Source of the DNA: Nocardia sp. BMG111209 | GTDB lineage: Bacteria; Actinomycetota; Actinomycetes; Mycobacteriales; Mycobacteriaceae | Direction: 5' to 3' | Length of the DNA: 64,000 nt | Assembly (NCBI RefSeq): GCF_000381925.1 | Contig: NZ_KB907307.1 | Coordinates: 3,906,001-3,970,000 of the forward strand | Shown: positions 61,476 through 64,000 of the stretch, one piece after another | How positions within the stretch are numbered: the first letter of the stretch is position 1 | Layout of the letters: the number at the start of each line of letters is the position of its first letter | The notes under the pieces: generated by a model | The model's database searches: none | Told to the model about the DNA's origin: nothing | The model's input: only the letters and a program-made list of their open reading frames with translations | Program-made: the position numbers and the translations under genes

Positions 61476-62339
61476 CTAGACAGGGCGAACCGAGGCGACG
61501 GCGTCGTCGAAATCGGCGCTGCGGGCGGTCTCAGCCCACTGCTCGACCTCGTGCAGGCCGCGACGATATGCGCCGGCCAGCCGTTCGATCGCCTCGTGCC
61601 CGAGCGGCAGGCGCAGCGGGACGTCCTCGCCGTGCGCGAGGCGCACGATGATGTCGGCCGCTCGCGCCGGATCGCCTTCCTGGATGCCGTCGGCGCCGGC
61701 CATATCGGCCCGCAGCGCGGCGAGCGTGTCACGGTAGCTCTCCGACACCACGCTGAACTCGAGCTCCGCGTTGAACGCGGTACGGAACCGGCTCGGCTCG
61801 ACGATCAGCACGCGCACCCCGAACGGCGCGACCTCGGCCGCGAGGGATTCGGACCAGCCCTCGAGCGCGAACTTCGAGGCGCAATAGGCCGACACACCGG
61901 GAAACGCCACCCGTCCGCCCTGGCTGCTCATCTGCACGATCGTGCCACTCCTCTGGCCGCGCAGCACGGGCAGCGCGGCCCGCACGAGCGCCGCCGGACC
62001 GAACAGGTGCAGGTCCATCAGGTCCCGCAACTGCGCATCACCGACCTCCTCGATCGCGCCGATCACGGCCCGGCCGGCATTGTTCACGAGCACGTCGAGA
62101 CGACCGAACCGGTCGAGGGCGGTACTCACCAGACCGGCGGCCGCCTGCGTATCGCGCGCATCGAAGCGAGCGACCAGACAGCTGCCGGAATACGCGGCCG
62201 CCAGATCGGCCACACTGTCCGGATTGCGCACCGCCGCAACGACATTGTCACCCGCCGCGAGCGCCGCCACCGCCAGCGCGCGCCCGAACCCCTTCGAAGC
62301 ACCGGTGATGATCCAGGTCTGGGTTGCGTCCGTAGTCAT
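61476..62339 (-). CDS. SDR-family oxidoreductase
   Basis: 287 aa. The promoter places transcription start at or next to the ATG 62339, so the message is leaderless. Motifs TGASKGFGRAL, NNAGRAVIG, S in VQMSSQGGRV and YCASKFALEG. It belongs to the SDR group often paired with MerR regulators in actinobacteria. The substrate is unknown. Confidence 0.9.
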   Translation of the reverse strand: MTTDATQTWIITGASKGFGRALAVAALAAGDNVVAAVRNPDSVADLAAAYSGSCLVARFDARDTQAAAGLVSTALDRFGRLDVLVNNAGRAVIGAIEEVGDAQLRDLMDLHLFGPAALVRAALPVLRGQRSGTIVQMSSQGGRVAFPGVSAYCASKFALEGWSESLAAEVAPFGVRVLIVEPSRFRTAFNAELEFSVVSESYRDTLAALRADMAGADGIQEGDPARAADIIVRLAHGEDVPLRLPLGHEAIERLAGAYRRGLHEVEQWAETARSADFDDAVASVRPV

Positions 62340-62346
62340 GCCGGCG

Positions 62347-62377
62347 ACGGTATGGCTTCGAGCGCGCTCGAAGGCAA
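62347..62377 (-). promoter_or_regulatory. MerR-type promoter with 19-bp spacer and nested palindrome
   Basis: Minus strand TTGCCT (62377-62372), 19-bp spacer, TACCGT (62352-62347). An 18-bp perfect palindrome CTTCGAGCG-CGCTCGAAG (62356-62373) lies between the hexamers, overlapping the inner edge of the -35, as in classic MerR-activated promoters. The -10 ends 7 nt before the SDR start codon. Confidence 0.75.
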
Positions 62378-62391
62378 GAGCGAGGGGTGGG

Positions 62392-62949
62392 TCAATCGGA
62401 CATCGGGCGGAGCCCGCGGCAGATCACTCCGATGACCCGGTCCGGGTCGGGACCGTCGTAGGCCAGGCAACCGGCCGTCAGAGCCTTGACATCGGCGAAG
62501 GTGACGAAGGGATCGACCGCGCCGGCCTGTTGCGCCGCGAGCAACAGACCGCGCAGCCGATCGGAGACATTGCATCCGGCAGCCGTTGCCGCGGCCTCGA
62601 TGTCGAATCCACTGCCCGCCAGCGCCTCCGCCAAGCCCCGATGACCGACGGCCTCACGGACCAGCTTGGTCAGGAGTGCGAAAAACGCAGTGCCAGGGTC
62701 GTTCTCGGCAGCCAGAGCGTCTGCGTAGTCGGTGAGCTGTTGCATCCGCTCCAGCAGGACCGCGGCGTAGAGCGACTCCTTGGTGGGGAAGTGCCGACTC
62801 ACCGTGCCGGTACCGACGCCCGCACGCCGGGCTATCTCGTGCACCGGCACCGACAACCCTTCCGCGGCAAAGGCTTCCGCCGCGGCGCGGAGCACCTGTT
62901 CACGGTTGCGCTGGGCATCGGATCGCAACGGCCGAGACGCACGGGTCAC
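62392..62949 (-). CDS. TetR-family transcriptional regulator
   Basis: 185 aa from a GTG at 62949. Helix-turn-helix at about 25-60 with VPVHEIARRAGVGTGTVSRHFPTKESLY. The C-terminal region (GSGFDIEAAATAAGCNVSDRL) resembles the SbtR-like ligand domain. It is divergent from the SDR gene at 63060, whose promoter contains two CGGGATGG-centred dyads, the evident operators. Confidence 0.91.
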   Translation of the reverse strand: MTRASRPLRSDAQRNREQVLRAAAEAFAAEGLSVPVHEIARRAGVGTGTVSRHFPTKESLYAAVLLERMQQLTDYADALAAENDPGTAFFALLTKLVREAVGHRGLAEALAGSGFDIEAAATAAGCNVSDRLRGLLLAAQQAGAVDPFVTFADVKALTAGCLAYDGPDPDRVIGVICRGLRPMSD

Positions 62950-62973
62950 CGCAACTCCTCTCGCGTCGACCGA

Positions 62974-63025
62974 TTGACAAACGGGATGGCCATCCCGGAT
63001 AGTTTCAACCGGGATGGTCGTCCCG
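62974..63025 (+). promoter_or_regulatory. Promoter of the 63060 SDR gene with two TetR operators
   Basis: TTGACA (62974-62979), 18 bp, GATAGT (62998-63003). Operator 1, CGGGATGG-CCATCCCG (62982-62997), is a perfect 16-bp palindrome filling the spacer. Operator 2, CGGGATGG-TCGTCCCG (63010-63025), starts at the expected +1. Centres are 28 bp apart. Confidence 0.75.
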
Positions 63026-63059
63026 ATTATGCCGCAGCACCCAGGAGGATGCGAGAACC

Positions 63060-63992
63060 ATGGCCAGTCGTTGGACCGAACGCGAAGTCCCCGACCAGGA
63101 CGGTCGTACCGTCCTCATCACCGGAGCGAATTCCGGTCTGGGCTTCGAGGCCGCACGAGTATTCGCTCGCCGGAACATGGTGGTGGTATTGGCCTGCCGC
63201 GACATCGGCAAAGCCGACGAAGCCAGGGAACGGATCCGCACCGAAGTCCCGGCAGCATCGGTGCGAACACTGGAATTGGACCTGTGCTCGCTGGCATCGG
63301 TCCGCCGGGCCGCCGATCGGGTCATCCGAGACCATGCCCGGGTTGATCTGCTGATCAACAATGCCGGAGCGGTGATCCGTCACCGTGAAGTCACCGAGGA
63401 CGGGTTCGAAAAAACCTTGGCGACAAATCATCTCGGCGCCTTCGCGTTCACCGGACGGATCCTGGAACGACTGCTCGATACCCCGGGTTCGCGGGTGGTG
63501 ACGGTGAGCAGCGTCGGCCACAAACGTGGCGTGATGGATTTCGACGACCTCCACTTCACCAATGGATACCGCTTCAACCAGGCCTACTTCCGGTCCAAGC
63601 TGGCCAATCTCCTGTTCACCTATGAACTGCAGCGTCGACTCGCCGCAGCCGGAGCGCCGACGACAGCCGTAGCGGCCCATCCCGGCAATGCCCGCACCGC
63701 CTTCGGCGGAGACCAACTCCCGATCCGGATCTTCACCAGCCCCCGGCTGCGACTGCTCACCTGGTGGATGCTGCAGGATCCGGCGACAGCCGCACTACCC
63801 ATCGTTCGCGCCGCCGTCGATCCCACCGCGACCGGCGGTACGTACTACGGCCCCGACGGCCGCAACGAATGGACCGGATATCCCGTCGAGGTCCGATCCA
63901 CCCCCCAATCCCATGACACCGACGCCCAACAACGCCTGTGGGAACTGTCCGAACAACTGACCGGCGTAAGTTACCCTTTCGGCCATCACTGA
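63060..63992 (+). CDS. SDR-family oxidoreductase (retinol-dehydrogenase-like)
   Basis: 310 aa with AGGAGG 11 nt before the ATG. Motifs: TGANSGLGFEAAR, VLACRDIGKADEAR (R for NADP preference), NNAGAVIRHREVTEDGFE, S in VVTVSSVGHKRG, Y-x-x-x-K with AYFRSKLANLLF. The C-terminal WMLQDPATAALPIVRAAVD and TYYGPDGRNEWTGYP match the RDH/WWOX-like subgroup. It is controlled by the divergent TetR gene. It ends 8 bases before the window edge. Confidence 0.92.
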   Translation: MASRWTEREVPDQDGRTVLITGANSGLGFEAARVFARRNMVVVLACRDIGKADEARERIRTEVPAASVRTLELDLCSLASVRRAADRVIRDHARVDLLINNAGAVIRHREVTEDGFEKTLATNHLGAFAFTGRILERLLDTPGSRVVTVSSVGHKRGVMDFDDLHFTNGYRFNQAYFRSKLANLLFTYELQRRLAAAGAPTTAVAAHPGNARTAFGGDQLPIRIFTSPRLRLLTWWMLQDPATAALPIVRAAVDPTATGGTYYGPDGRNEWTGYPVEVRSTPQSHDTDAQQRLWELSEQLTGVSYPFGHH

Positions 63993-64000
63993 CCGCGCCG

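Overview
The window is high-GC actinobacterial DNA, most likely Nocardia or a close relative in the Mycobacteriales. The grounds are paired WXG100 (ESX-type) proteins, duplicated secreted LIP-family lipases, many SDR, P450, TetR and MarR genes, frequent GTG and TTG starts, ATGA or GTGA stop-start overlaps, and several promoters whose -10 box lies about 7 nt before the start codon (leaderless transcripts). I saw no rRNA, tRNA, CRISPR array or insertion sequence.

Layout. 1-6000: a tightly overlapping catabolic operon on the + strand (PrpF-like isomerase, GntR regulator, aldehyde dehydrogenase, TcuA-like flavoprotein, isocitrate-lyase/PEP-mutase family lyase, lactonase-like MBL protein). It is followed by a dipeptide-type ABC importer (6176-11390). 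The pair looks like uptake and breakdown of a small carboxylic acid or its conjugate. 11542-15467: a small membrane protein, a membrane-anchored sulfite-oxidase-type molybdoenzyme, and a DHA2 exporter with a convergent MarR gene. 15629-20897: assimilatory nitrate/nitrite reduction (nitrate reductase, a small unknown protein, nirB, nirD). 21059-23857: two convergent, recently duplicated secreted lipases with a long hairpin between them.

24408-30609 is the most unusual block. A leftward operon encodes a degenerate class III nucleotide-cyclase-like protein, two small proteins and a multi-pass membrane protein. It is divergent from a Crp/Fnr regulator with an intact-looking cyclic-nucleotide pocket, which is followed by a membrane-anchored Hsp70-like protein. 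Products of the leftward operon share two short peptide tags, so they look like parts of one undescribed signalling or conflict system.

30792-36887: secreted and surface proteins, including a Thr-rich protein, a lipase and a two-domain glycosyltransferase with atypical codon use. 36978-39814: an ESX-type polymorphic toxin cassette (two WXG100 proteins, a nuclease toxin, and a pentapeptide-repeat protein that may be its immunity factor). 39993-50518: small regulator-enzyme pairs (TetR/VOC, AraC with an SDR, cupin and DUF1254 gene, MarR with an MFS exporter fused to three carboxypeptidase-regulatory-like domains). 51213-63992: oxidative catabolism genes (SDRs, alcohol dehydrogenase, SnoaL-like proteins, two P450s, a 3Fe-4S ferredoxin) under IclR, TetR and MerR regulators. 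In several places operator dyads can be read directly in the promoters.
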